Shown piece by piece: positions 27,122 to 34,606 of a stretch of DNA of 64,000 bases; the stretch's first letter is position 1; each line of letters opens with the position of its first letter. The notes under the pieces are model-generated. The model was not told where the DNA came from, ran no database searches, and saw nothing but the letters and a program-made list of their open reading frames with translations. Source of the DNA: Aquamicrobium lusatiense (GTDB lineage: Bacteria > Pseudomonadota > Alphaproteobacteria > Rhizobiales > Rhizobiaceae); the NCBI RefSeq assembly GCF_014201615.1, contig NZ_JACHEU010000005.1:1-64000 (forward strand), given 5' to 3'. The translations under genes and the position numbers were made by a program.

Positions 27122-27157
27122 AATTCCACCAAATCGGCAAAATGGTGGAATTTTTTT
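27122..27157 (+). terminator. Rho-independent terminator after cysA
   Basis: Perfect 10-bp arms AATTCCACCA and TGGTGGAATT with an 11-nt loop, followed by five more T residues, begin 10 nt after the cysA stop. This would separate the importer operon from the second binding-protein gene. Confidence 0.75.
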
Positions 27158-27246
27158 CCAACACGGAGCTTTCAATAGAAGAGCCATGCCTCGCGGCGAC
27201 ACGATAGCGGCGGCTATATGATGGACATTCTCATCTGGAGCCCGTC

Positions 27247-28233
27247 ATGAAACGCCTTCTCCTTGCCGCGACCACCGCCATCGGTCTGCTCTTCTCCTCC
27301 GCCTCGGCCTTCGCGGCCGACAAGCTGCTCAACGCCTCCTACGACGTGGCCCGCGAGCTTTTCGTCCAGATCAACAAGGCTTTCGTGGCCGAACATCCGG
27401 GCGTGACCGTCGACCAGTCGCACGCCGGCACCTCCAAGCAGGCGCGCGCCATCGCAGATGGCCTCGCCGCCGATGTCGTCACCTTCAACCAGGTCACCGA
27501 CATCGACTTCCTCGTCAAGCAGGGTCTGGTCTCCGACGACTGGCAGAAGGAATTCCCGGACAACGCCTCGCCCTTCTACTCCCTGCCCTCTTTCCTGGTG
27601 CGCGCCGGTAACCCCAAGAACGTCAAGGACTGGGACGATCTGGTGCGCGACGATGTGCAGATCATCTTCCCGAACCCCAAGACTTCCGGAAATGCGCGCT
27701 ACACCTATCTGGCCGCCACCGCCTATGCGCGTGAAAAGTTCAATGGCGACGAGGCCAAGGTGAAGGAATTCGTCACCAAAATCTTCAACAACGTGCCGGT
27801 GTTCGACACCGGGGGACGCGCCGCCACCACCACCTTCGCCGAGCGCGGTATCGGCGACGTGCTGATTACCTTCGAGTCCGAAACGCAAGGCATCGCCAAC
27901 GAATACGGCACCGACAAATACGAGCAGGTCGTGCCTTCCGTCAGCCTGCTGGCTGAGTTCCCGGTCGCCATCGTCGACAAGGTCGTGGACCAGAACGGCA
28001 GCCGTGATCTCGCCAAGTCCTATCTCGACTTCCTCTATTCGCCGGAAGGCCAGAAGATCGAGGCCGAGAACGGCCTGCGCGTGCGCGACGAGGCCGTCGC
28101 CGCCGAGTTCAGGGACAAGTTCCCGGATGTGCGCCTCGTGAAGGTCGAAGACGTGTTCGGCGGCTGGGACAAGGTTCAGGCCGAGCACTTCGCCGAAGGC
28201 GCGCTGCTCGATCAGGCCTATGGCAACCGCTGA
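27247..28233 (+). CDS. Sulfate-binding periplasmic protein, second copy
   Basis: The 328-residue protein is a second member of the sulfate-binding family: signal peptide (residues 1-23, ending AFA-A), LLNASYDVARELFVQINKAF at the mature N-terminus and FPNPKTSGNARYTYLAA in the middle. It is clearly related to, but diverged from, the first copy. GGAG is 6 nt before the start. It is separated from cysA by a terminator and ends at a terminator of its own, so it is probably a single-gene unit with its own control, delivering sulfate or thiosulfate to the same CysTWA complex. Confidence 0.92.
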   Translation: MKRLLLAATTAIGLLFSSASAFAADKLLNASYDVARELFVQINKAFVAEHPGVTVDQSHAGTSKQARAIADGLAADVVTFNQVTDIDFLVKQGLVSDDWQKEFPDNASPFYSLPSFLVRAGNPKNVKDWDDLVRDDVQIIFPNPKTSGNARYTYLAATAYAREKFNGDEAKVKEFVTKIFNNVPVFDTGGRAATTTFAERGIGDVLITFESETQGIANEYGTDKYEQVVPSVSLLAEFPVAIVDKVVDQNGSRDLAKSYLDFLYSPEGQKIEAENGLRVRDEAVAAEFRDKFPDVRLVKVEDVFGGWDKVQAEHFAEGALLDQAYGNR

Positions 28234-28252
28234 CCCATTCTGCCTCTGAAAC

Positions 28253-28281
28253 GGAAAAGCCGGCCCCGCGCCGGCTTTTCC
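28253..28281 (+). terminator. Rho-independent terminator after the second sulfate-binding protein gene
   Basis: Perfect 12-bp arms GGAAAAGCCGGC and GCCGGCTTTTCC with a 5-nt loop, 20 nt after the stop codon. The right arm itself supplies the T-run. Confidence 0.75.
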
Positions 28282-28330
28282 TATATTCGGCGCCGCTCTT
28301 GTCGAATTCAACACATGGCCTTATCCTCGG

Positions 28331-28355
28331 AATTCAGGTCGTTCCGGCCTGAATT
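28331..28355. promoter_or_regulatory. Inverted repeat upstream of the second rrf2 gene
   Basis: Perfect 8-bp arms AATTCAGG and CCTGAATT are separated by 9 nt and lie 61 nt before the regulator start. Position suggests an operator, possibly autoregulatory. No T-tract follows, so a terminator is less likely. Confidence 0.4.
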
Positions 28356-28415
28356 TCCCGTTCGCCCAATTCCGGCTCAGCACCCGATCCGGCATTCAGC
28401 AAGACATCGGCACGC

Positions 28416-28868
28416 ATGCTCACCAAAAAAGGCAAGTACGGTCTGAAAGCCCTCGTTCACCTGTCGAGGCTGCCATCAGGGAAGCTTGCCTTCGTCAACG
28501 ACATCGCGGTGACCAACAACATCCCGAAGAAATTCCTCGATGCGATACTGGTCGAGTTGCGCAATGCAGGCTTCGTCGTCAGCCGCAAGGGCAAGGATGG
28601 CGGCTATCGCCTTGCCCGTCCGGCGGCGGAAATCCGCATCGGCCATGTCATCCGCGTTCTCGACGGGCCTCTGGCGCCGCTGGCTTGCGCCAGCCGCACC
28701 CAGTACCAGCGCTGCGACGATTGCGATGACGAGGCGACCTGCGAGGTCCGTCACATGATGCTTGAGGTGCGTCAGGCCATTGCCAATGTGCTGGACAGCC
28801 GCAGCCTCGCCGCCATGCGTGATGCTGCAAACGACGATTTTCCGGGCGACATCGCCCTCAACATCTGA
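28416..28868 (+). CDS. Rrf2-family transcriptional regulator next to the sulfate-uptake genes
   Basis: The 150-residue protein has an N-terminal Rrf2 winged helix (TKKGKYGLKALVHLS, wing GKDGGYRLARPA) and a cysteine-rich segment with C91, C100, C103 and C109, more cysteines and a different spacing than in IscR/RirA. The cysteines could hold an Fe-S cluster or zinc, or sense thiols. In Firmicutes the Rrf2 protein CymR controls sulfur uptake; the position directly after the two sulfate-binding protein genes suggests an analogous local role, which is inference. It is convergent with the following SorC gene (15 nt between stop codons). Confidence 0.8.
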   Translation: MLTKKGKYGLKALVHLSRLPSGKLAFVNDIAVTNNIPKKFLDAILVELRNAGFVVSRKGKDGGYRLARPAAEIRIGHVIRVLDGPLAPLACASRTQYQRCDDCDDEATCEVRHMMLEVRQAIANVLDSRSLAAMRDAANDDFPGDIALNI

Positions 28869-28883
28869 GCCTCTGAAGCCGCC

Positions 28884-29906
28884 TTATGACGCGGCGCCCG
28901 CGCGTTCGGCCAGCACCCGGCGCGCGCTTTCCTCATCGGTGATCAGCACGGTCGGCCTGATCAGGTTCATCGCGCCGAGCAGCGCATCGGTCTTTTCCGC
29001 ACCGCCAGACGTGAGCACACGCACCGGCGCCCGCCGCAGCCGGTCGACCTCGACCGACATCACCAGCTTGTTGACCGGATGATCGACCAGATCGCCATTG
29101 CGATCGAAGAAGTGGAACAGAAGATCGCCCACCGCGCCCTTCTCCACCAGTTGCTCCCGGTCCGCCTCTTTCAGGAAGCCGCCGCGATAGAAGGTGGTCG
29201 CCGATGCGATGCCGCCGACGCTGACCAGCACGGCATCGAGCGTATCGGCAAGCTGGAAGATTTCCTGCAGCCCGCACCGTTCCACCAGCGCCGTCTTGGT
29301 TTCGATGCTGTCCACAACCGCCGGCGTCGGGATCAGATAGCCGTCGCCCTGAAAGGTCTGCGCGAAGCGCCAGGCGAATTCGGCCGGATTGTAGCGGCGG
29401 GCCACGCCGACGCCGCCCAGCAGGGAAATCACCTTGAAATCGGCCAGCGCCCGCGCGCTCAGGAACTGTAGGCTGGAAAACAGCGTCTGGCCCCAGCCGA
29501 CGCCGACCCGCATGCCCGCCTTCATGATGTCCGAGACATAGCTGCCGGTTCTGGCCGCTATCGCCGGTATCGGATCGGAACCGGGGGCGGAAAGCGGTGC
29601 AACGATCGCCTGCTCCAGCCCGAAGGCGCGCTCCAGTTCGCGCTCAAGAGCGGCGATCTCGACCAGTTCGCTTTCAATGGTGATCTTGACCTCGCCGCGC
29701 GCCCGCGCCTCGGCCAGCATGCGCACCACCGTGACCCGCCCGATGCCCAGCACGTCGGCGATCTCGTTCTGGGTCATCTGCTCGACGAAATACATCCATG
29801 CCGCGCGAATGCGCAGCCGGTCGCTGCGGCTTTCCGTGCCGCCATTTCCCACGGCGAAATCGCCGCCCGCCTTCGCAGCGCTGTCTCCTTTGGGCTTCTT
29901 TGCCAA
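28884..29906 (-). CDS. SorC/DeoR-family sugar-sensing transcriptional regulator
   Basis: The 340-residue protein has an N-terminal helix-turn-helix (about residues 30-75, AAWMYFVEQMTQNEIADVLGIGRVTVVRMLAEAR) and the SorC sugar-binding domain (about 85-335, with GWGQTL, LLGGVG, and the closing TSGGAEKTDALLGAM). SorC proteins bind phosphorylated sugars or polyols; EryD, the erythritol regulator of Brucella, has the same architecture. No sugar operon adjoins it: the neighbours are an rrf2 gene and two unrecognised genes, so its targets are unknown. The start at 29906 is behind GAGAGGGA. Bases 29907-30120 contain a short dyad GGTC-TATT-GACC (29964-29975) but no other gene. Confidence 0.82.
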   Translation of the reverse strand: MAKKPKGDSAAKAGGDFAVGNGGTESRSDRLRIRAAWMYFVEQMTQNEIADVLGIGRVTVVRMLAEARARGEVKITIESELVEIAALERELERAFGLEQAIVAPLSAPGSDPIPAIAARTGSYVSDIMKAGMRVGVGWGQTLFSSLQFLSARALADFKVISLLGGVGVARRYNPAEFAWRFAQTFQGDGYLIPTPAVVDSIETKTALVERCGLQEIFQLADTLDAVLVSVGGIASATTFYRGGFLKEADREQLVEKGAVGDLLFHFFDRNGDLVDHPVNKLVMSVEVDRLRRAPVRVLTSGGAEKTDALLGAMNLIRPTVLITDEESARRVLAERAGAAS

Positions 29907-30120
29907 TTCCCTCTCCCCGGTCGACGCCGCCGCTGCCGTAACGATTCAGCGACCGCACAATATGGTCTATTGACCGCCAAGGCACGATAGGAGCAATCCT
30001 GTTTTCGGCATATCATGCTAAAATATACGAGACTGCCCGAAGCACTCTGATGTCCATGCCGACATGGAAATGACGCTTTGGTAGTCAGTCTGAAAATCGA
30101 AATGGTCCGGGAAACACCTG

Positions 30121-30954
30121 GTGTCCGGATTCCGTGTCGAAGTGCAGGTTACAGGAATGCTGCGTGAAATTTCCGAGGAAGTGCGCATAAACCTCAAGGA
30201 CCGCTTGCGGGAAATGCGCCATGCCATCCGCCGCCACCGGCACGATACCGGCGATGCCAGCGTTCTGCCGCCGCCGCCCGGCGGGCGCACGCCCTTCCCC
30301 CTGCCCGAGATCGACGGACTGGTCAGCCGCGCCGTCAGCGTGTTCGACGACGCCATGACCATGGCCGAAACACTGGTGCCCCATGACGGGCGCGGCCATT
30401 CCAAGCCGATGCCGTTCGACACCTATTTCCGTCCCGCAGGCAGCCTGCTCGACGGCGAGCGGGCTTTCCGCCGCGATATGTATTATCTGGCAAAGTCCAT
30501 GCTGGCCCGCAGGAATGCGGTTGCCGAACCGGTGCAGGAAGCCGGCTTCGCCGCCGTTCATGCCGCCATGCTGCGCCAGCACGGCAACCTTTTCCAGCCC
30601 CTGAAACCGGATGCCGGCGAAACCGAACGCACAGCCCGCGCGGCCGCGCTGTGCGCCGCACTTCTGGTCGAGCTTCTGCGGGCAAGGCCGGTGCGGCCCC
30701 GCCTGCCCGAAGGCAGGATCGCCAATGTGCTGGAAGCAGAAACCGTTCTGGCCGTTTCAGTGCTGGCGCCGATGGCGCTGGCCGTAGCTCTTGCCAGTTC
30801 AGACGCCGATGCCGAAAGCGGTTCCGACCTGCTCGACATTTCCGCGCTGGCGGTGGAGGCCCGTCTCGACCGCATCATGCCAGCCTGCCGTGCCGCAGAC
30901 CCGGCAGCCGATCTGACGCCAATCTTTGCGATGCTCATCTTCCACCTGCGCTAA
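30121..30954 (+). CDS. Unrecognised protein, 277 residues
   Basis: I do not recognise this protein. It is predicted to be mostly helical and soluble: an N-terminal basic region (RINLKDRLREMRHAIRRHRHD), a proline-rich turn, a stretch MPFDTYFRPAGSLLDGERAF, and an alanine/leucine-rich C-terminal half. No signal peptide or clear membrane segment is seen. Translation may start at the GTG at 30121 or at the ATG at 30157, before which an AGGA is poorly spaced. It is on the opposite strand to the long reading frames around it and keeps good codon use across its length, which supports it being real. It is followed after 150 nt by another unrecognised gene on the same strand. Confidence 0.55.
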   Translation: MSGFRVEVQVTGMLREISEEVRINLKDRLREMRHAIRRHRHDTGDASVLPPPPGGRTPFPLPEIDGLVSRAVSVFDDAMTMAETLVPHDGRGHSKPMPFDTYFRPAGSLLDGERAFRRDMYYLAKSMLARRNAVAEPVQEAGFAAVHAAMLRQHGNLFQPLKPDAGETERTARAAALCAALLVELLRARPVRPRLPEGRIANVLEAETVLAVSVLAPMALAVALASSDADAESGSDLLDISALAVEARLDRIMPACRAADPAADLTPIFAMLIFHLR

Positions 30955-31107
30955 GGCCGGCCCCCGCTTTGTGCCGGTAGCGAAGCCCTGATGGCGAGAG
31001 ACGCCCCATCGAGAACATTTGTTTTCGCTATCAGGAATATGTATGTCTTTCCTTATCGACTGCGGGCGGTGGTGCGACTGTGCTAAAATAGCCTGCAAAG
31101 AGGACGG

Positions 31108-31761
31108 ATGATGGACCTTCGGTTCAAGGACGAACTGGCCGCGATGCCGGATCTGCACCACAGGCTGCGCCGCCTGCGCTGGTTCCGTGCCACCTTCCGC
31201 GCCAGCGCGAAGGCCGTGACCCGCGCCTGCGGCGTGCAGTTCCAAATCGACGACGCCCGCCTCACCCGCGCCTTCCTCGACTGGATCGAGATCGCGGAAG
31301 GGCAGAAGGTCTATGCCGGCGTGAACCGCGCCGATTTCATCGTCTTTGCAGCCGGTGTGGCCCTGCGCGAGCTGATCCGCCATGATCCGGCGCGCGCCGT
31401 CACCGGGCTCGATGCGCCGGCAACCGGCGCCGGCGTTTCCACGTCCACGCAGGAGATCGTGCGTTTCTGGCCGGAAGGCTTTCTCTACACCAACTATTGC
31501 GTCTCGGCCGTGGCCGCGATCCACGAGCAGGAATTCGGCACGGTTCCGGCCATCGACAGTTGCGCCGACGATTTGCGCACATGGTGGTCCTATCGCGAGA
31601 ATGTCGCCGAGGTGCCGGCCTGTGCCGTCGCCTTCCTCGACCGCTTTCTCGGCGGCGAGCCCAACTGGATCGCGCCGGGCCACCCGGCCGCGCGCCATGC
31701 CATGCAGGCCGTGAACCCTGCCCTTCAGGGCGCGGCCCAGCCTGCCATACAAGGCCACTAA
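31108..31761 (+). CDS. Unrecognised protein, 217 residues
   Basis: I cannot assign this protein to a known family. It is a soluble-looking 217-residue protein with a conserved-looking core (AVTRACGVQFQIDD, then LIRHDPARAVTG, then FWPEGFLYTNYCVSAVAAIHEQEFG). Two methionines, at 31108 and 31111, are possible starts; GAGG is better spaced for the second. It follows the 277-residue gene in the same direction, so the two may be functionally linked, although 153 nt separate them. Its TAA stop merges with a copy of the palindromic repeat. The role is unknown. Confidence 0.6.
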   Translation: MMDLRFKDELAAMPDLHHRLRRLRWFRATFRASAKAVTRACGVQFQIDDARLTRAFLDWIEIAEGQKVYAGVNRADFIVFAAGVALRELIRHDPARAVTGLDAPATGAGVSTSTQEIVRFWPEGFLYTNYCVSAVAAIHEQEFGTVPAIDSCADDLRTWWSYRENVAEVPACAVAFLDRFLGGEPNWIAPGHPAARHAMQAVNPALQGAAQPAIQGH

Positions 31762-31864
31762 AGCGTATCGCGATCTTTCAGATTGGCTCCCGGCGCTTTA
31801 AGTTTCTGTTTTTACGCATGTCGTTATCCCGAAACCGGTTCCCACTTTCGGGCGACATGCTTTA
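31760..31864 (-). repeat. Palindromic intergenic repeat (RIME-like), copy C, inverted
   Basis: Reverse-oriented copy of the element at 8298: it starts AAAGCGTATCGCGATCTTTC and ends with ACGCATGTCGTTATCCCGAA, ACCGGTTCCCACTTTCGGGC and GACATGCTTTA. The first bases again belong to the TAA stop of the upstream gene. Confidence 0.8.
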
Positions 31865-31906
31865 ACCCCTCACATAATCGCAAAAATCCCCCATCAGGAG
31901 AAAACA

Positions 31907-32584
31907 GTGGCCGGATCACAGCTCATCATCTTCGATTGCGACGGCGTACTGGTCGACAGCGAACCGCTCGCCGTGCTTGCCTATGAACGGGTCTACGAAC
32001 GCCACGGCATGCCCGGCGTCGGCGTCGACATCATCAGCCAGTGTTTTGGCATGAAACAGGCCGACATCATCGCCCGCATCCGGGAACTGACCGGCCACCA
32101 GTATCCCGACCACGCACGCGACGACCTCTGGCTCGAAACGAAGGCGCTGTTCACCGAGCGGCTTCAGCCGACCAGCGGCCTGCCCGAATTCCTGTCGGAA
32201 TTGAAGATCGACCGCTGTGTCGCCTCATCCTCATCGCTGGAGCGCATCCATCACAGCCTCGACGTTACCCGCATCGCTCCCCACTTCGGCGATGCGATCT
32301 TCTCCTCGTCAATGGTGAAGAACGGCAAGCCTGCGCCCGACATCTTCCTGTTTGCGGCTGAAAAGATGGGGGCCGATCCGGCCGACTGCGTGGTGATCGA
32401 GGATTCGCATTTCGGCGTTCAGGGTGCAGTCGCCGCAGGCATGAAAGCCATCGGCTACATCGGCGGCGGCCACAGCGACGCTGGCCATGGCGAGCGCCTC
32501 ACATCCAGCGGTGCCACCCGCGCCTGCGCGGACTGGGCGGGCATCACGGCCGAACTGGACCGGCTGGGCTTTCAGCTGAACTGA
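31907..32584 (+). CDS. HAD-superfamily phosphatase (subfamily IA)
   Basis: The 225-residue protein starts with GTG, with AGGAG 7 nt upstream. HAD motif I is FDCDGVLVDSEP (nucleophile and acid Asp pair near residues 10-12), motif II is in CVASSSS, motif III the lysine of VKNGKPAPD, and motif IV ED in VVIEDSHFGVQGAVAAGM. The cap after motif I is of the beta-phosphoglucomutase/sugar-phosphatase type. It probably dephosphorylates a small sugar or polyol phosphate in the cytoplasm, but the substrate cannot be inferred. The gene stands alone between a palindromic repeat and the convergent arsR-type gene. Confidence 0.85.
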   Translation: MAGSQLIIFDCDGVLVDSEPLAVLAYERVYERHGMPGVGVDIISQCFGMKQADIIARIRELTGHQYPDHARDDLWLETKALFTERLQPTSGLPEFLSELKIDRCVASSSSLERIHHSLDVTRIAPHFGDAIFSSSMVKNGKPAPDIFLFAAEKMGADPADCVVIEDSHFGVQGAVAAGMKAIGYIGGGHSDAGHGERLTSSGATRACADWAGITAELDRLGFQLN

Positions 32585-32660
32585 GCCATCCCCGAGCCAA
32601 CTCCTGCCGTGACCGACACCTGAACGCGGCTGGCGCCCACGGATAGCTTTGTCGCAAGTT

Positions 32661-33389
32661 TCAGGAGGACGGCGTTGACGGTGACCTGCGCCAGTCTGCC
32701 GGAAGATCGAACGTACCGCTGAACCCGGCTTCTCCGGCGCGGCTGATGCGCAAAGCGCGACTTTCTGCTGTGCGGGCGATCCAGCCAAGCGCGAGTGTCC
32801 GGTCGAGAAGCGCAGCTCCAAGACGACCTGCGAGATGTGGCCGCCGCTCACTCCAGTCGAGGCAGGTTCGGCAAAGCGGGCGTCTGGAGCGCGTCGCGTC
32901 GCCCGGATCGATGCCGAACTCGCACAGGAAACGCCAGCCCTCCTCGGTCACAAGGCCGGCTCCATCCGCCAATATAACATAGCCCTTGCCGGTGAGAGCA
33001 TCCGCAAGGGCAGTAGCAAGCCGGCCGGCCATATGATCGTAGCAGGTGCGGGCCAACCGCAACGCCTCGTCCTTCGGGCCGATCGGATGGTGACGCTTCG
33101 GCCCGCTCGCCGCAACCGACATCAGGGCATGAATGGCATGCGCCACGTCGGGCGAGGCAAGCCGATAATAGCGATGCCGTCCCTGCTTCTCGACGGCAAT
33201 CAACCGGGCTTCCGTCAGCTTGCCGAGATGGCCGCTTGTGGTCTGTGCGGTGACGCCGGCATGTCGCGAGAGCTCGCCCGCCGTCAATGCCTGTCCGCCC
33301 ATAAGGGCAGAGAGCATGTTGGCGCGCGCTGCATCCCCGATCAGGCTTGCAACCTCCGCTATCGTATTTCCCGAGGCGACATTCGACAT
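32661..33389 (-). CDS. ArsR-family transcriptional regulator with C-terminal extension
   Basis: The 242-residue protein has an N-terminal ArsR winged helix (about residues 10-95: LIGDAARANMLSALM, LSRHAGVTAQTTSGHLGKL, wing KQGRHRYYRLAS) and a C-terminal domain of about 130 residues with the CRTC pair in RRPLCRTCLDWSERRPHLAG. That extended form is a recurring proteobacterial subgroup, distinct from metal-sensing ArsR/SmtB with their short chains. The cysteine pair could bind a ligand or metal, which is unproven. It is divergent from the DUF1127 gene, with 220 bp between the starts. Confidence 0.8.
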   Translation of the reverse strand: MSNVASGNTIAEVASLIGDAARANMLSALMGGQALTAGELSRHAGVTAQTTSGHLGKLTEARLIAVEKQGRHRYYRLASPDVAHAIHALMSVAASGPKRHHPIGPKDEALRLARTCYDHMAGRLATALADALTGKGYVILADGAGLVTEEGWRFLCEFGIDPGDATRSRRPLCRTCLDWSERRPHLAGRLGAALLDRTLALGWIARTAESRALRISRAGEAGFSGTFDLPADWRRSPSTPSS

Positions 33390-33514
33390 GGCCGAATCTT
33401 AGCAGCCAAACGCTACGCCGTCAGCGTCCCACAGTTCGGCCACGGCCGAAACATCCCACTCCCGTTTCCCGCTAGTCAGGAGAGCAAGACCACGTCAATC
33501 GAAACGGGAATACG

Positions 33515-33640
33515 ATGGATGCCAAGACGATATTTACACCGGGGCGCGCTTGCGTGGTGGCCGGAAGCATCATCACGACACTCCCTGCCGGAAAGCAGGG
33601 GATAACGGGATGTCATGGCTGGCTCATATGGTGGGAATGA
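33515..33640 (+). CDS. Possible 41-residue leader ORF overlapping the DUF1127 gene
   Basis: An ATG at 33515, 5 nt after GGGA, opens a 41-codon frame that ends inside the DUF1127 gene, in another frame, 31 bp past its start. The peptide is not recognisable and contains a hydrophobic middle (ACVVAGSIITTLPAG). It could couple translation of the DUF1127 gene or be fortuitous. Confidence 0.2.
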   Translation: MDAKTIFTPGRACVVAGSIITTLPAGKQGITGCHGWLIWWE

Positions 33641-33771
33641 TCTTCCGCATCTGGCCGGATCGCTGGAAGCAGCGCCGTGACCTTCGCGAAATGGACGAGG
33701 ACCGGCTGCATGATCTCGGCATCAGCAGGAGCGAGGCGAAGCGAGAGGGTGAAAAGCCTTTTTGGCAATAA
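33610..33771 (+). CDS. DUF1127 small basic protein
   Basis: The 53-residue protein carries the DUF1127 signature in its second half: W..R...RELR.MDE.RLHDLGISRSE, here WKQRRDLREMDEDRLHDLGISRSEA, with a tryptophan near the C-terminus. Small DUF1127 proteins are abundant in alphaproteobacteria and some bind RNA and influence sRNA turnover or phosphate and carbon metabolism. The start at 33610 is preferred to upstream codons: AGGGG is about 8 nt before it and the conserved core follows. Divergent from the ArsR-type gene. Confidence 0.8.
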   Translation: MSWLAHMVGMIFRIWPDRWKQRRDLREMDEDRLHDLGISRSEAKREGEKPFWQ

Positions 33772-33868
33772 ATGCCGCGGATCTCCCAAAACCTGCGACA
33801 CAATAGTGGTCCATCGCCGCAAGGATTTCGGTCCGCTCCGGGTTTGACGTCGATTTCGCTGGCGGGGC

Positions 33869-34606
33869 TCAGAGCCCCGCCACAAGCTCGTCTTCCAGCC
33901 GCGTGCCGCCGAACCAGTTGAGCCGGTTGACGGTGACGAAGCCAGCATCGATCATGCTGTTCTCGTCGCCCTCGATCGAGGTATGCGGGCGTCCGCGCGG
34001 CACGATGATCACGGTGCGGTCGCCGTCTTCTTCCACGACGTCCGCCTTCGAGGCGATCTTGTCGCGGCCGATCACCGGCTGGCGTACCTCGGCCGGCAGA
34101 CGCGTCGGAAGGTTGACGCTCAGCCAATGGCCCTGCGCCGCCCATTGCGCGCGCTTGTCCCACAGCTTGCCGATGAAGGCGGAGAGCCACAATTCGCCCT
34201 CGTCCGTGATTTCGGGGTTCTTGACCTGCGAGAAGCCGATGGCCGGAACGCCCCAGAATGTCGCCTCGCGCGCGATGCCGAGCGTGCCCGAATAGGCGAG
34301 GTCTTCCGCCACGTTGCGCCCGTCATTGATGCCGGACAGGACGAGATCCGGCTTGCGGTCGTTCTCGAACAGCCAGGCAAAAGCAGACACCACGCAATCG
34401 GCCGGGCGGCCGGAGCAGGCAAAGCGCCTGTCGCCGCGCTTTTCCATGGTCATCGGCTGGGCGATGGTCAGCGAAGGCCCCGCCGCCGTGTGCTTGCGGT
34501 CCGGCGCCACCACCCACACGTCCTCGCTCACGCGGCGCGCGGCTTCTGTCAGGCGGGCGATGCCGGGTGCATCGATGCCGTCGTCGTTGGAAACCAGAAT
34601 TCTCAT
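33869..34606 (-). CDS. surE: 5'/3'-nucleotidase SurE
   Basis: The 245-residue protein has the SurE N-terminus MRILVSNDDGIDAPGI with the metal-binding ND-D pair, VVAPDRKHTAAGPSLT (including the active-site serine/asparagine region) and VLSGINDGRN. SurE enzymes remove phosphate from nucleoside 5'- and 3'-monophosphates and short polyphosphates in the cytoplasm. In most bacteria surE sits with pcm or nlpD; here it is the last gene of an ABC-importer operon: the stop of the preceding gene overlaps its ATG in TGATG. That context suggests it dephosphorylates something brought in by the transporter, which is inference. Confidence 0.9.
   Translation of the reverse strand: MRILVSNDDGIDAPGIARLTEAARRVSEDVWVVAPDRKHTAAGPSLTIAQPMTMEKRGDRRFACSGRPADCVVSAFAWLFENDRKPDLVLSGINDGRNVAEDLAYSGTLGIAREATFWGVPAIGFSQVKNPEITDEGELWLSAFIGKLWDKRAQWAAQGHWLSVNLPTRLPAEVRQPVIGRDKIASKADVVEEDGDRTVIIVPRGRPHTSIEGDENSMIDAGFVTVNRLNWFGGTRLEDELVAGL

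Noticed and set aside
27122..27157. Operator for the second sulfate-binding protein gene
   Set aside because: The perfect dyad is followed directly by a T-run and lies just after the cysA stop, so a terminator explains it better.
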